A DNA stretch of 64,000 bases from Enterococcus faecalis 13-SD-W-01 (GCA_000415185.1 KE351646.1:1-64000), one strand, 5' to 3'. Counted from the stretch's first letter, positions 11,186-20,061 are shown. Notes: generated by a model from the sequence alone, not told the origin. Program-made: numbers and translations.

Positions 11186-11215
11186 TATGTACAGAATAAA
11201 AAAGGGGGGAATCAG

Positions 11216-11875
11216 ATGCTTCTTAATAAGCAACTAGAGATTGAGAGGAAGAATAGAGGGATTTCTAAAAAAAAATTAGTACAAATTATAGAGCAAGGAA
11301 CTGGACTTACTTTTCAGGTAGATACCATTCGACGTTGGGAATCAGGAATTTCAACTATAGATCCAAGAGCGCTGGCATTTTTAAGTGTGCTATATGATAT
11401 CACAATGGAAGATTTAGTTTCTGAAGATGTAGAGCCCGTTATTGATAATAAAGAAAAATACTACAAGTTTGGGAAAGATATAAGTGAATATTGCTTGGTA
11501 GAAAACATTATAGAATTTACTATCAGATATGAAGTTGTTGATAGCAGAGATTGGATAGTGACACCTAAATATGATTTGATTATGCGTTGTTATGAAGATT
11601 ATTTAAAACGAGAGCAAGCTAATTATTTTACTTGCAAAGCTGCATATGAGATTTGCAGAGATTGGATGGTTGATATAAAGAAATTGGACTATGTTGATGA
11701 TAGATTATATAACAAAATATATGATGATAGTGCAGGATATTTGGGGATTAGAGAAAAAAGAGACCCCGTAAACTATTTAGATTTATTAGAGGAATTAGAA
11801 GCAGTTGTAGATGATATTTCTAGTTATTTAGAATTATTTGAGACGGGAGGTTTTGATAAATGGGAGTATATTTAA
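11216..11875 (+). CDS. XRE-family helix-turn-helix regulator (accessory)
   Basis: A 219-residue protein. Residues 1-70 form a Cro/CI-type helix-turn-helix (NRGISKKKLVQIIEQGTG, then DTIRRWESGISTIDPRALAFLSVLYDI). The rest, about 150 residues rich in acidic and aromatic residues, has no recognised domain. The GGGGGGAATC ribosome site is strong. The end overlaps the next XRE gene by 16 bp, so the two are probably translated together. Base composition is visibly more AT-rich than suf, which suggests acquired DNA. The target is unknown. Confidence 0.7.
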   Translation: MLLNKQLEIERKNRGISKKKLVQIIEQGTGLTFQVDTIRRWESGISTIDPRALAFLSVLYDITMEDLVSEDVEPVIDNKEKYYKFGKDISEYCLVENIIEFTIRYEVVDSRDWIVTPKYDLIMRCYEDYLKREQANYFTCKAAYEICRDWMVDIKKLDYVDDRLYNKIYDDSAGYLGIREKRDPVNYLDLLEELEAVVDDISSYLELFETGGFDKWEYI

Positions 11876-12366
11876 AAATAAAAGAAGAAAGAAAAAAGAG
11901 ACAACTGACGCAAGAACAATTGGCTGAAAAAGTTGGGGTTTCAATAAAGACAATAGCAAATTGGGAAAATGATATTACTATGCCTACCTTAGAAAACTGT
12001 AAGAAATTAAGATCAGTCTTTGAGATTACGCTAGATTATCTCTTGGAAGATAGTTTTGAATTAAAAGATATGTACGATGAGTATGTCAAATTAGGAGAAA
12101 AAGTTCTTGAATTAGCCGATGAAGAATATCCCTTAGATTTTATTCAAAACTATTATATTTGTGCTAGAGAGCCTAGCTTGATAATACCGAAAAAAGTAGC
12201 AGATAATTTTATCAAGAATATAGGAGAGAAAATAAACAATGCTGATTTCTTTGACAGTGAAAAAATAAAAGTGATACATCAGGAAATGAAGGATTTTTTA
12301 TACTTTTGGTATAAATACGATGGCCATTGTCTTGCCACATGGTGTATTATTCCGCGGTGGTTCTGA
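11860..12366 (+). CDS. XRE-family regulator with a chimeric C-terminus
   Basis: A 168-residue protein with an N-terminal helix-turn-helix (RQLTQEQLAEKVGVSIKTIANWEN, residues about 14-37) and a helical remainder. The last ~15 residues, from about Gly154 (HCLATWCIIPRWF), are encoded by hsdM DNA read in the wrong frame. The gene therefore runs through a recombination junction near 12314-12318 and has lost its original end. GGGAGG-type sequence lies just before the start inside the first XRE gene. It may still bind DNA, since the helix-turn-helix is intact, but it is best viewed as truncated and possibly decaying. Confidence 0.65.
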   Translation: MGVYLKIKEERKKRQLTQEQLAEKVGVSIKTIANWENDITMPTLENCKKLRSVFEITLDYLLEDSFELKDMYDEYVKLGEKVLELADEEYPLDFIQNYYICAREPSLIIPKKVADNFIKNIGEKINNADFFDSEKIKVIHQEMKDFLYFWYKYDGHCLATWCIIPRWF

Positions 12367-12871
12367 AGGGAAAATACGTAAAAACATTATTGATAATAAT
12401 TTGTTAGATGCTGTGATTGGCTTACCTGCTAATCTCTTTTATGGAACAAGTATCCCAACCTGTGTATTGGTGTTTAAAGGAAGAGAAGCACGCAAGACAA
12501 AAGACATTCTATTTATTGATGCCTCAAGTGAATTTGTTAAAGGAAAAAATCAAAATAAACTGTCAGATGACAATATCAACAAAATTATTGAAACATATAA
12601 AAAACGAGAAGACGTTGAAAAATATGCACATGTAGCTACACTTGATGAAATCAAGGAAAATGAATATAACTTAAATATTCCAAGATACGTAGATACATTT
12701 GAAGAAGAAGAAGTTGTTCCATTGCCGCAACTTGCCCAAGAGTTAGCGGAAGTGCAACAAGAAATTGCGGATTCAACAGATAAATTATTTGGAATGTTGA
12801 ATGAATTACAAGGGACAACAGATGAAGCACAAGAAGAATTGCAAAAATTTATGAACATGTTGAAAAAATAA
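12314..12871 (+). pseudogene. 3' remnant of a type I restriction-modification methylase (hsdM)
   Basis: About 185 codons of HsdM C-terminal sequence: TMAIVLPHGVLFRGGSEGK, IRKNIIDNNLLDAVIGLPAN, FYGTSIPTCVLVF, then a coiled-coil tail with repeated Glu/Gln/Leu. The N-terminal half with the SAM-binding and NPPY catalytic motifs is missing, and no hsdS or hsdR is nearby. An internal ATG (12320) could start a 183-residue product, but no ribosome site precedes it, because the junction with the XRE gene lies immediately upstream. It is a deletion scar of a former type I system. Confidence 0.85.
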
Positions 12872-12895
12872 AAAGATAGTTTAATACACATCTTG

Positions 12896-12927
12896 ACCGA
12901 AAAGAATTTTTCTTTTCGGTTTTTTCT
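12896..12927 (+). terminator. Terminator after hsdM remnant
   Basis: The stem ACCGAAAAGA / TCTTTTCGGT (12896-12905 with 12911-12920) is followed by a T run. It is probably the original hsd operon terminator, left behind with the gene's 3' end. Confidence 0.85.
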
Positions 12928-13011
12928 ATTTGGATAACTTCACTTTCGAATTACAATTTAATACATAAACATATAACTTGCCCCCTAAACAAATTAGGCG
13001 TACGATTAAAA

Positions 13012-13025
13012 TGTAAACGTTATCT
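13012..13025 (+). promoter_or_regulatory. Candidate cre (CcpA) site of lactate oxidase
   Basis: TGTAAACGTTATCT matches the cre consensus TGWAANCGNTNWCA at 13 of 14 positions. It lies 22 bp before the start codon and partly overlaps a TAAAAT box (13007-13012), a position suited to repression by CcpA in the presence of glucose. Confidence 0.65.
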
Positions 13026-13046
13026 TATTGGAGAGTAGGGAATGGC

Positions 13047-14150
13047 ATGGAAAAAATTTATCAAGCAAGTACAGCAGAAGGTGCAATTGATTTTATTAAT
13101 ATGCGTGACCTAGAGATCGCTGCAGAGGAAGTGATTCCTAAAGGCGGCTATGGCTATATCAGCAGTGGTGCGGGAGATATCTTCACTTATCAGGAAAATG
13201 AACGCGCCTTCAATCATAAATTGATTATTCCTCACGTTTTGAAAGACGTTGAGTTACCCGATACATCTTTGGAATTTCACGGTGAGAAGTTGCAAGCACC
13301 GATTATCATGGCACCAGTAGCAGCGCATGGTTTGGCGAATGTGGCAGCGGAAAGAGCTTCAGCAAAAGGTGTTTCTCGCTTTGGCACGATTTATACAGCA
13401 AGTTCTTATGCATCATGTACGTTGGAAGAAATCCGTGAAGCGGGTGGCGAAGAAGCGCCGCAATGGTTCCAATTTTACATGAGTAAAGATGATGGAATCA
13501 ACAAAGATATTTTGGCTATGGCGAAGCGAAATGGCGCAAAAGCAATTGTTTTAACAGCGGATGCCACAGTTGGCGGAAATCGGGAAACAGACCGACGAAA
13601 CGGCTTCACTTTTCCACTGGCAATGCCGATCGTTCAAGCTTATCAATCGGGTATTGGGCAAACAATGGATGCGGTATATGGTTCTTCTAAACAAAAATTA
13701 AGTCCAAAAGATGTAGAATTTATCGTTAAAGAATCTGAATTGCCAGTATATGTCAAAGGTGTGCAGTCAGAAGAAGACGTGGAACGTGCGCTAGGAGCGG
13801 GAGCTCAAGGAATTTGGGTATCGAATCATGGTGGGCGTCAGTTAGATGGCGGTCCGGCTTCTTTCGATTCCTTGCAAGTGGTGGCTGAAGCGGTGGCAGG
13901 TCGTGCGCCAATTGTTTTTGACAGCGGTGTTCGTCGTGGACAGCATGTTTTCAAAGCAATTGCTTCGGGTGCTGATTTGGTGGCTATCGGTCGTCCAGTG
14001 ATCTATGGATTAGCTTTAGGCGGTGCGACAGGTGTTCAACAAGTCTTTGATTTCTTCAAAAAAGAATTGGAGATGGTCATGCAGTTAGCGGGCACGCAAA
14101 CCGTTGAAGACATCAAGAAAGCGAGTCTGAGAAATAACCATTATATGTAA
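13047..14150 (+). CDS. lox: L-lactate oxidase (FMN, alpha-hydroxyacid oxidase family)
   Basis: A 367-residue cytosolic flavoenzyme closely resembling Aerococcus lactate oxidase: L-lactate + O2 to pyruvate + H2O2. Seen motifs include YGYISSGAGD near the N-terminus, the FMN/substrate region QWFQFYMSKDD, TADATVGGNRETDRRNG, and the catalytic SNHGGRQLDGGP with His261. FDSGVRRGQHVFKAIASGA and VAIGRPVIYG complete the barrel. Length and the loop between ADATVG and the catalytic His fit oxidases rather than membrane dehydrogenases. The gene is monocistronic, with a cre site upstream and a terminator after it. Confidence 0.9.
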   Translation: MEKIYQASTAEGAIDFINMRDLEIAAEEVIPKGGYGYISSGAGDIFTYQENERAFNHKLIIPHVLKDVELPDTSLEFHGEKLQAPIIMAPVAAHGLANVAAERASAKGVSRFGTIYTASSYASCTLEEIREAGGEEAPQWFQFYMSKDDGINKDILAMAKRNGAKAIVLTADATVGGNRETDRRNGFTFPLAMPIVQAYQSGIGQTMDAVYGSSKQKLSPKDVEFIVKESELPVYVKGVQSEEDVERALGAGAQGIWVSNHGGRQLDGGPASFDSLQVVAEAVAGRAPIVFDSGVRRGQHVFKAIASGADLVAIGRPVIYGLALGGATGVQQVFDFFKKELEMVMQLAGTQTVEDIKKASLRNNHYM

Positions 14151-14166
14151 ATGAAGAATTAAATGA

Positions 14167-14202
14167 AACAGCTCTCTAACTATTTATAGAGGGCTGTTTT
14201 TT
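14167..14202 (+). terminator. Terminator of lactate oxidase gene
   Basis: The hairpin AACAGCTCTCTA / TATAGAGGGCTGTT is followed by T residues, 16 bp after the stop. Confidence 0.88.
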
Positions 14203-14322
14203 CAAGCCGGATTATACGCGTAGCAACAAGGTTCCAAAAAAATATTAAGTTATCTAAAGGATCACTTTTTTTGAACAATTGTTTGCTACAATAGAATAAA
14301 AGAAGAGATGCAGGAGACTTAT

Positions 14323-14742
14323 ATGAAAGAACATAATACGACAATTCCAGACGGAGGCGTTGATGATGGCGGCAATCTGCTAGTATCAAGCGTGAGATTC
14401 ATCATTATTCTGTCTGTGTTATATTTTCTTGTCACATTTTTGATGGATCGGTTCGCTAATTATGAAGGAAAAAGATTTTCATCCACTAAATTTGAAGATA
14501 CAGAAAAAGACCACAGCTACATAGATGTTGCGTATAGAGTGTGGGAACGAAAAAAATTCGCTTATTTAAAAGAACATTATAGAGAAGGCAATCATTTAAC
14601 TTTTGATGGAAAAAAATATGAAGTTTTAGAACTGCGAACACACGCGCCAGCTTATAGAAAATCGTATTTTTTGTTTGGCGGAGAAAAAAGAAGCTGGATG
14701 AAAAAAAGTGTCACCGCATATATCAAAATGATTAACGAATAG
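14323..14742 (+). CDS. Small single-pass membrane protein of unknown function
   Basis: A 139-residue protein with one transmembrane segment (about residues 24-43, VRFIIILSVLYFLVTFLMD) and a basic, Tyr/Lys-rich domain after it. I do not recognise the family. The ATG at 14323 is preceded by CAGGAG at the right distance. An in-frame ATG at 14308 lies upstream of that site and is not used. The gene stands alone between two terminators. Confidence 0.6.
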   Translation: MKEHNTTIPDGGVDDGGNLLVSSVRFIIILSVLYFLVTFLMDRFANYEGKRFSSTKFEDTEKDHSYIDVAYRVWERKKFAYLKEHYREGNHLTFDGKKYEVLELRTHAPAYRKSYFLFGGEKRSWMKKSVTAYIKMINE

Positions 14743-14760
14743 CTATTATCAAAGAACTTT

Positions 14761-14799
14761 AACCTCCTAAGACTTGTTTTATCAAGTTTTTAGGAGGTT
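14761..14799. terminator. Bidirectional terminator between convergent genes
   Basis: The strong stem AACCTCCTAAGACTTG / CAAGTTTTTAGGAGGTT serves both the plus-strand membrane protein gene and the minus-strand Mga-like gene that ends at 14809. Confidence 0.85.
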
Positions 14800-14808
14800 A
14801 TTTATTTT

Positions 14809-16335
14809 TCAAAAATTACGATTATTCTTTTTCGAAATCTTTTCAAGCTGCTGCTGGATAGCCAGCAAGTCGGACAAAGAGACTTGGCTGTTGATGAGCA
14901 GGACTTTTTTATTTGTTTCGAGTTCAGTGATTGGTGTAGTACTTAGGCAAAGATCGTAGTTATCTTCTTGAAAAGTATTGCTGACTTTGATATTGAAAAA
15001 GCCTTGGAAAGTCGTTTGGATACGTTCCATGATTCCTAACTCAATCGGAAGAGGCAGGTCGGTCTCGAGTTTTATGCGTATCTGCTGATTGAAATGCGTT
15101 GGATTGATGACAAGAGACCAAGCAACGGCAGTGTAAAGGCTTAATCCTTCTAGTTTCTTGTTATTTTGAGAGTAAATTTCTTGATTAGATAATAAATGTT
15201 GCGCTTGTAAAAATAAGTTAGGAAACTTTAACATCAAATATTGTTTGATATTATAACCTGTGATTGTAAAGTCAATTTTTCCAAATAACTCAACCGACAA
15301 TATACCGGAAAGAATTGTTTTGGTAATCAATTTTTCTTTTCTTCGTACATCTTGATTCGATAAATCAGAAGTCTTCATAATAGTTGTAATAATTGTTTGT
15401 ATTTTAGAAATTGGTGCATTTTTTACCTGCTGTTCAGCAAAAAATAAGTCAAGTTGTTCATCTGTCAAAGACAAGCTGGAATTACTTAAAAAGAGCAGAA
15501 AAATAAATTCAATATCTACTGCTGGCAAGAGAAAGTGCGTTCTTAACTCTTTTTCTAAAATAATAAAAGCGGGTCTCTGTGTATAAATCAGTTGGGATAA
15601 CACTGTTTGGTCAGTTTCGGAAAATTGAGCGTCCCAATTTAGATTTTGCTCTTCTAATTTAAATCCTTTTCTAAAACGGAGAATCGTTACGGCCAAAACA
15701 TAGCAAGAAAGTTTCAAATCGATCGTATTGACTTGGATACCGCTTTGATTGTAGATGTCTTTAGCGATTTGTTCACATTTTCTTTGTGCGATGTTAGGAA
15801 AAGGCCAGTAAAGTCCTGAAAATGTGCGCCATAAAAAAGCAATCATGAAAAAGCGTATTTTTCGTTCATCGCCGACAAGAAAAACGGCGCCTTTTGTTTT
15901 CTTTAAGGAAAAATCAAAGCCGTTCAAAAGTTCTTCAAGTTCATAAATCTTTTTTCGAACAGTCGATTCAGATAAGAAATTTTCATAGGCGAATTTCGCA
16001 ATAGTAATGCCGTCTTCAATAAGCAAGGATCTCAACAAATCAAAATAAGGACTAGATTGTAAAATTTGCTTCAATAAAATTTTATAATCTTTTTTTGTCC
16101 CGTTGAAGCGATAGCCTGCGCCGTGTTTTGATAAAAGGATTTTTTCATTGTCAATAATATTTAAATAAGGTTTCTTCGTTAAAAGGTCATAGTATTTATT
16201 GACCGATCTTCTGTCCATGCGAAGCAGGCGGCTGATTTCATCGATTTCAATAAATTGTTTTCTTCTATATAACAACCGCAGCAAATCTAATTCCTTCTTT
16301 ATTTCTGTACCGAAAAAAGAATCAAACACTTCCAT
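14809..16335 (-). CDS. Mga/AtxA-like stand-alone virulence-type regulator
   Basis: A 508-residue DNA-binding regulator. The N-terminus has two winged helix-turn-helix parts (IDEISRLLRMDRRSVNKYYDLL and AYENFLSESTVRKKIYELEELL). Next come PRD-like helical regions and a C-terminal EIIB-like stretch (YDLCLSTTPITELETNKKVLL). That layout matches Mga and AtxA, whose activity responds to PTS phosphorylation. The ATG at 16335 is chosen because GGAG lies 8 bp upstream; the in-frame ATG at 16410 has no ribosome site. It is divergent from the wall-anchored adhesin, the classic arrangement of Mga with a surface-protein target. Confidence 0.8.
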   Translation of the reverse strand: MEVFDSFFGTEIKKELDLLRLLYRRKQFIEIDEISRLLRMDRRSVNKYYDLLTKKPYLNIIDNEKILLSKHGAGYRFNGTKKDYKILLKQILQSSPYFDLLRSLLIEDGITIAKFAYENFLSESTVRKKIYELEELLNGFDFSLKKTKGAVFLVGDERKIRFFMIAFLWRTFSGLYWPFPNIAQRKCEQIAKDIYNQSGIQVNTIDLKLSCYVLAVTILRFRKGFKLEEQNLNWDAQFSETDQTVLSQLIYTQRPAFIILEKELRTHFLLPAVDIEFIFLLFLSNSSLSLTDEQLDLFFAEQQVKNAPISKIQTIITTIMKTSDLSNQDVRRKEKLITKTILSGILSVELFGKIDFTITGYNIKQYLMLKFPNLFLQAQHLLSNQEIYSQNNKKLEGLSLYTAVAWSLVINPTHFNQQIRIKLETDLPLPIELGIMERIQTTFQGFFNIKVSNTFQEDNYDLCLSTTPITELETNKKVLLINSQVSLSDLLAIQQQLEKISKKNNRNF

Positions 16336-16467
16336 TCTCCAAACTCCAATCTGTTTGTAAATTCGATGTTTATTCCAACTATTATACATGTGATATGGAA
16401 TTTTTTGCATTTAAAATATACATTTTTTTGAAACATTTGCTTGAAACCTTCAATTATACTAGGGGCT

Positions 16468-16497
16468 GTTCAAGTTTTTTGATAAAAAAACCTGAAG
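16468..16497 (+). promoter_or_regulatory. Dyad in the Mga-adhesin divergent region
   Basis: An imperfect inverted repeat, TTCAAGTTTTTT / AAAAAAACCTGAA, sits between a TATACT box (16455-16460) and the adhesin ribosome site. The -10 lacks a matched -35, as in activator-dependent promoters. The hairpin could be a regulator site or a leader attenuator. Tentative. Confidence 0.35.
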
Positions 16498-16521
16498 AAT
16501 TCAAGTAAAGGAGATAAATAA

Positions 16522-18765
16522 ATGAAAAAATGTTGGAAGAAACAGCTTAAATGGGTGTTGGCACTGATTATGTTTGGCTTATTCACAGGTATGTTAACTA
16601 CCAGAACTTTAGCAGATACCTATGACTTTAGTTATCAACAAGATACAGCTGGAAATTATTTGAAAAATGGTTTAAGTGAAGGAAATACCTACAATTACAA
16701 CTTTGGAAATGCAGATGATGCTTCGTTTGATGAGGAAGGATATGTTGACTATCAAGAAGAAGCCTATGTCAAAAAAAGTGTAAAAGAAGCAGATAAACAA
16801 GGCTTATTTGATGTTACTTTGGACGTAAAAGGAAACCAGATTACTACACCAGTAGATTTAGTCATGGTTATTGATTATTCGTCCTCAATGACAGGAGAAA
16901 AATTGGAGAGTGCATTGCTAGGATTGCAGCAGTTTGGAAATGAATTATCTGGTGCATTAGCCAATGGAAATGTGCGAATCGGTATTGTCGCATATAATCG
17001 TTATGTGTATACAACGAATGGTTTCTCAACGGATTTGGATTATTTGGAGGATTTTTTACGAAACACAGCGGAATCACATTCCGGAACATTTATGCAAAAA
17101 GGACTGTTGGAAGGACAGCGTATGTTGATGGAAGAAAGCCGTCCGGAAGCTGAAAAATTGTTTATCCACATTGGTGACGATAGTGCAAACCGCAGTTATT
17201 TACCCGCAGAAAATGCGCAAGAATATGCTAACAACGGAGAAATCACTGATTATAACGGTTATCATACAAACGCATATGTTGAAGAATTTCAAACCAATTC
17301 TGAACAATATTATACAACGAGCAGTAATCCTACAGATACAAATGCTATTCCTGTGAACAGTTCATTAGTAACAGATGCTACATTAGGAACGATCATGTCT
17401 ATAAAAAAATCAGGAGTTGTTTGTTATTCAGTAGCAGTAAACCCTTCTGCAAGAGGCGAGTATATTGGGCGAAATATGGCGTCTGATTCCCAGAAATATC
17501 TGACAATCGATGAAAATTTAACAGGACTAGGTTCGGCATTGAAAGAAATTGCCAATCAAATCGATAAAACCATTCCAAATGGCACAATCACCGATCCGAT
17601 GGGAACAGATATTTTATTACAAGGAGCAGGAAACTTTACACCCGAAAATTATCAATTACAAGGTTGGAAGAGAGACAGCGAAGGAAACTGGCAGCCAGCA
17701 GCTGATCTTTTGGAAGGTGTGACAGTTGGAGAACAGAATCAGACGTTAACGATTTCTGGTCTTTCTTTAGGTAAAGATGAACGTATCACTTTGACCTATC
17801 AAGTGCGATTGAATACGGAATCTGAAAATTTCAAAGGGGAAACATGGTATTTGTGCAACGGGCGCACAACATTAGATCCAACCGGCGAGAATGAATTATT
17901 GGACTTCCCGATTCCTTCTATCAAGGCGCCAACGGTACAATTGAAGTTAACAAAAATATGGGAAAATGTTCCGTCAGCGTTAATTCCTGATTCCATTGAA
18001 TATACGGTAGCAAGAGCTGATGTGGCTGATCCGGCAAATTGGACTACTTCCGATGTACAGCAATTAACGAAAAAAGAAAATTTCGAAACGGCCATTGAAA
18101 CAGTGAATGTCGCTGGGGAAAAAGTTGTCTTGCCAAAATATAATAACAGAGGCGAAGATTTTGTTTATACGATCAATGAAGTCAATGTCCCAGAAGATTT
18201 TGAAAGTACACTAACAAGTGACGGAAACCATTTTACACTAACCAATCGACAAAAAGAAACGGAACCTACAGACACGACAGAAACGGACACAACAGGTACC
18301 GAAACAACGGAAACGACAACCGCAACCACAGATACAGGAACAAGTACAACAGAAACGACAACTGCAACCACAGACACAGGAACAAGTACGACAGAAACAA
18401 CAACCACAACCACGGATACAGGAACAAGTACGACAGAAACGACAACCTCAACCACGGATACAGGATCGATTCCTGTAGAAACGACAGATACAACAACCAC
18501 AACAACGGAAATACCAGAGATAATGACCACTGAGCCGTCAGATACTGGAACATCATCCGCTGAAACGACAGAAACAAGTACGATTGAAACAACCAGAAAT
18601 ATAACAGAAAACGTAGTCCAAAATACTTCAAATTCAGATACAAAAAACGAAGATAAAACGTTGCCGAAGACCAATGAGAATCATAAAAATGAAATTCTTC
18701 TTTCTATAAGCGGCTTAATTATCCTCGTTCTAGCAGGTGGTATTTTTATCAAAAAGAACCACTGA
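16522..18765 (+). CDS. Wall-anchored VWA / Cna-B adhesin with Thr-rich stalk
   Basis: A 747-residue surface protein. A signal peptide covers residues 1-32. The VWA domain begins near 110, with MIDAS motif DYSSS (Asp118, Ser120, Ser122), the metal site used for ligand binding. A Cna-B domain spans about 475-580, with expected isopeptide residues Lys in LTKIW, Glu in TINEVNVP and Asn in LTNRQ. A Thr/Ser-rich stalk follows, holding 14-residue repeats. The C-terminus has a hydrophobic segment, a KKNH tail and the sorting motif LPKTN (714-718) in place of LPXTG. No class C sortase is adjacent, so this is probably a monomeric adhesin and not a pilus subunit. The divergent Mga-like gene is the likely regulator. 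Confidence 0.85.
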   Translation: MKKCWKKQLKWVLALIMFGLFTGMLTTRTLADTYDFSYQQDTAGNYLKNGLSEGNTYNYNFGNADDASFDEEGYVDYQEEAYVKKSVKEADKQGLFDVTLDVKGNQITTPVDLVMVIDYSSSMTGEKLESALLGLQQFGNELSGALANGNVRIGIVAYNRYVYTTNGFSTDLDYLEDFLRNTAESHSGTFMQKGLLEGQRMLMEESRPEAEKLFIHIGDDSANRSYLPAENAQEYANNGEITDYNGYHTNAYVEEFQTNSEQYYTTSSNPTDTNAIPVNSSLVTDATLGTIMSIKKSGVVCYSVAVNPSARGEYIGRNMASDSQKYLTIDENLTGLGSALKEIANQIDKTIPNGTITDPMGTDILLQGAGNFTPENYQLQGWKRDSEGNWQPAADLLEGVTVGEQNQTLTISGLSLGKDERITLTYQVRLNTESENFKGETWYLCNGRTTLDPTGENELLDFPIPSIKAPTVQLKLTKIWENVPSALIPDSIEYTVARADVADPANWTTSDVQQLTKKENFETAIETVNVAGEKVVLPKYNNRGEDFVYTINEVNVPEDFESTLTSDGNHFTLTNRQKETEPTDTTETDTTGTETTETTTATTDTGTSTTETTTATTDTGTSTTETTTTTTDTGTSTTETTTSTTDTGSIPVETTDTTTTTTEIPEIMTTEPSDTGTSSAETTETSTIETTRNITENVVQNTSNSDTKNEDKTLPKTNENHKNEILLSISGLIILVLAGGIFIKKNH
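18304..18471 (+). repeat. 42 bp tandem repeat, four copies, in the adhesin stalk
   Basis: Units at 18304, 18346, 18388 and 18430 (the last slightly diverged at its end) encode TTETTTATTDTGTS, with Ala/Thr/Ser changes. The in-frame length should let copy number vary between strains and change stalk length. Confidence 0.9.
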
Positions 18766-18789
18766 TCTAATGTAAATAACTAATAAGAA

Positions 18790-18827
18790 AAACGATAAAA
18801 TGGCTGTTGCATTTTATCGTTTTTTTG
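18790..18827. terminator. Bidirectional terminator
   Basis: The stem AACGATAAAATG / CATTTTATCGTT with a T run lies between the adhesin and the convergent GntR/LacI-type regulator gene, and can serve both. Confidence 0.85.
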
Positions 18828-18832
18828 TCTTA

Positions 18833-19930
18833 TTAATTACTTGTCAATGTTACAGAATCGCCTTCAATCAACTGGTAACCGAGGTTGATTTTTTCAATCA
18901 AGCGAGGATTACTGATTTTTTCAAAGAGCAGATTGACTGCATGTTCGCCGATGGCTGTTTGGTTTTGTTCAATATGGGTAAAAACAAAGGCATTCAAATC
19001 AAAGATATTGATTGTTGGATGGTCGAAACACACGATGGAATAATCGTTCGGAACAGATTTTCCTTGTTGCTCAATGGCACTTTTTGTCAACAAAGCAATA
19101 TTGTATTCAGTAGTGAATAATGCTGTAATGTCTGGGTTCTCTTCAAGGAACGTTTTGATAAGTTCAATATCTTCAGTAATCTTTCTTTCCGAACCTGGAA
19201 CAACAGAATCAATCGTTGATAAAATCTGTTTCTGGCTGACTGCTTGATTGGCATCAATATGCGCAGACAAGAAGCCGTCTACGCGTTCGTCGATAGTCGA
19301 CACACTACTATCAGAAGTAATCAGCCCGATTTTCTGATGATTTTTAGCGAAAAGATAGTTCGTCAATTCTTTTGCTGCAGAAAAACTATCTGTTTGCACA
19401 CTGCAAATTGGTAAATTATCCATCAAACGATCAATCACTACGATTGGAAAATCTTGTGAAATCAGCTCTAAGATTTTCGGAGACGTATATTCAGAAGAGG
19501 TAGGCAAAAGGATTAGGCCTTGGATTCCTTTGTCAATCAATTCCTGGATCAATTCATTCTCTTTTTGCACATTGCCATAACTGATTTTGACAATCACGTT
19601 TATCTTTTTTGCGTTATTATCCAAGATAGTCCGTAAGATTTGCGCCCCAAAAAAATCAGTAAAGTTTGTAATGACTAATCCAATGGTCATGCTGTCGATT
19701 ACTGCTTCTGTTTTACGGTTATTGACGACCACAGATCCTTTTCTAGGTTTTCTGATGATGTAACCTTCTTCTTTTAATAAGTCTAGTGATTTTTTGACAG
19801 TGATCGTACTGACGTTATAGATAGCAGAAAGTTCTTTTTCAGTGGGCAATGTATCATTTATTTCATAAGTACTAGACTCGATTTTTTGCTTTAAATCCAT
19901 ATAAATCATTTTATATAACGGTTCGCTCAT
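18833..19930 (-). CDS. GntR/LacI-type hybrid transcription regulator of the mannoside locus
   Basis: A 365-residue regulator. Residues 1-70 are a GntR winged helix (LPTEKELSAIYNVSTITVKKSLDLLKEEG), and the rest is a LacI/periplasmic-binding-like effector domain (IGLVITNFTDFFGAQILRTI ... LILLPTSSEY ... IGLITSD). This AraR-type build senses a sugar. GGAGG precedes the start. The gene is divergent from the ABC importer and glycosidase genes, and repeats matching each other lie in the shared promoter region. It is the likely local repressor, released by a mannosyl sugar; the effector is inferred. Confidence 0.87.
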   Translation of the reverse strand: MSEPLYKMIYMDLKQKIESSTYEINDTLPTEKELSAIYNVSTITVKKSLDLLKEEGYIIRKPRKGSVVVNNRKTEAVIDSMTIGLVITNFTDFFGAQILRTILDNNAKKINVIVKISYGNVQKENELIQELIDKGIQGLILLPTSSEYTSPKILELISQDFPIVVIDRLMDNLPICSVQTDSFSAAKELTNYLFAKNHQKIGLITSDSSVSTIDERVDGFLSAHIDANQAVSQKQILSTIDSVVPGSERKITEDIELIKTFLEENPDITALFTTEYNIALLTKSAIEQQGKSVPNDYSIVCFDHPTINIFDLNAFVFTHIEQNQTAIGEHAVNLLFEKISNPRLIEKINLGYQLIEGDSVTLTSN

Positions 19931-19956
19931 TGTTTTACCTCCAATAGGTTATATTT

Positions 19957-19968
19957 ATATATTAAATA
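19957..19968 (-). promoter_or_regulatory. Candidate operator copy 1 for the GntR/LacI regulator
   Basis: On the minus strand this reads TATTTAATATAT, identical to two copies on the plus strand at 20062 and 20081. It lies just upstream of the regulator's own ribosome site, fitting autoregulation. The AT-rich content makes chance matches more likely. Confidence 0.45.
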
Positions 19969-20011
19969 TAATATATATAAATATCAAGTAATATCTTTTG
20001 AAATACCTCTT

Positions 20012-20048
20012 TGAAAGCGTTGACAAGCAGTTAATCATTATATATAAT
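20012..20048 (+). promoter_or_regulatory. Promoter of mannoside operon with perfect cre over the -35
   Basis: TTGACA (20020-20025) and TATAAT (20043-20048), both consensus, are 17 bp apart. The cre site TGAAAGCGTTGACA (20012-20025) matches TGWAANCGNTNWCA at all 14 positions and contains the -35 box. CcpA binding would block polymerase directly, so the operon should be strongly glucose-repressed. Confidence 0.88.
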
Positions 20049-20061
20049 TCTTTTTGTAAGA

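Noticed and set aside
18165-18674. A 169-residue open frame on the minus strand, rich in Val and Ser, opposite the adhesin stalk
   Set aside because: It is the mirror of the Thr-rich 42 bp repeats; low-complexity composition and no ribosome site.
16522-18765. Pilin subunit assignment for the adhesin
   Set aside because: No class C sortase, no clear pilin motif and no neighbouring pilin genes; a monomeric adhesin is better supported.
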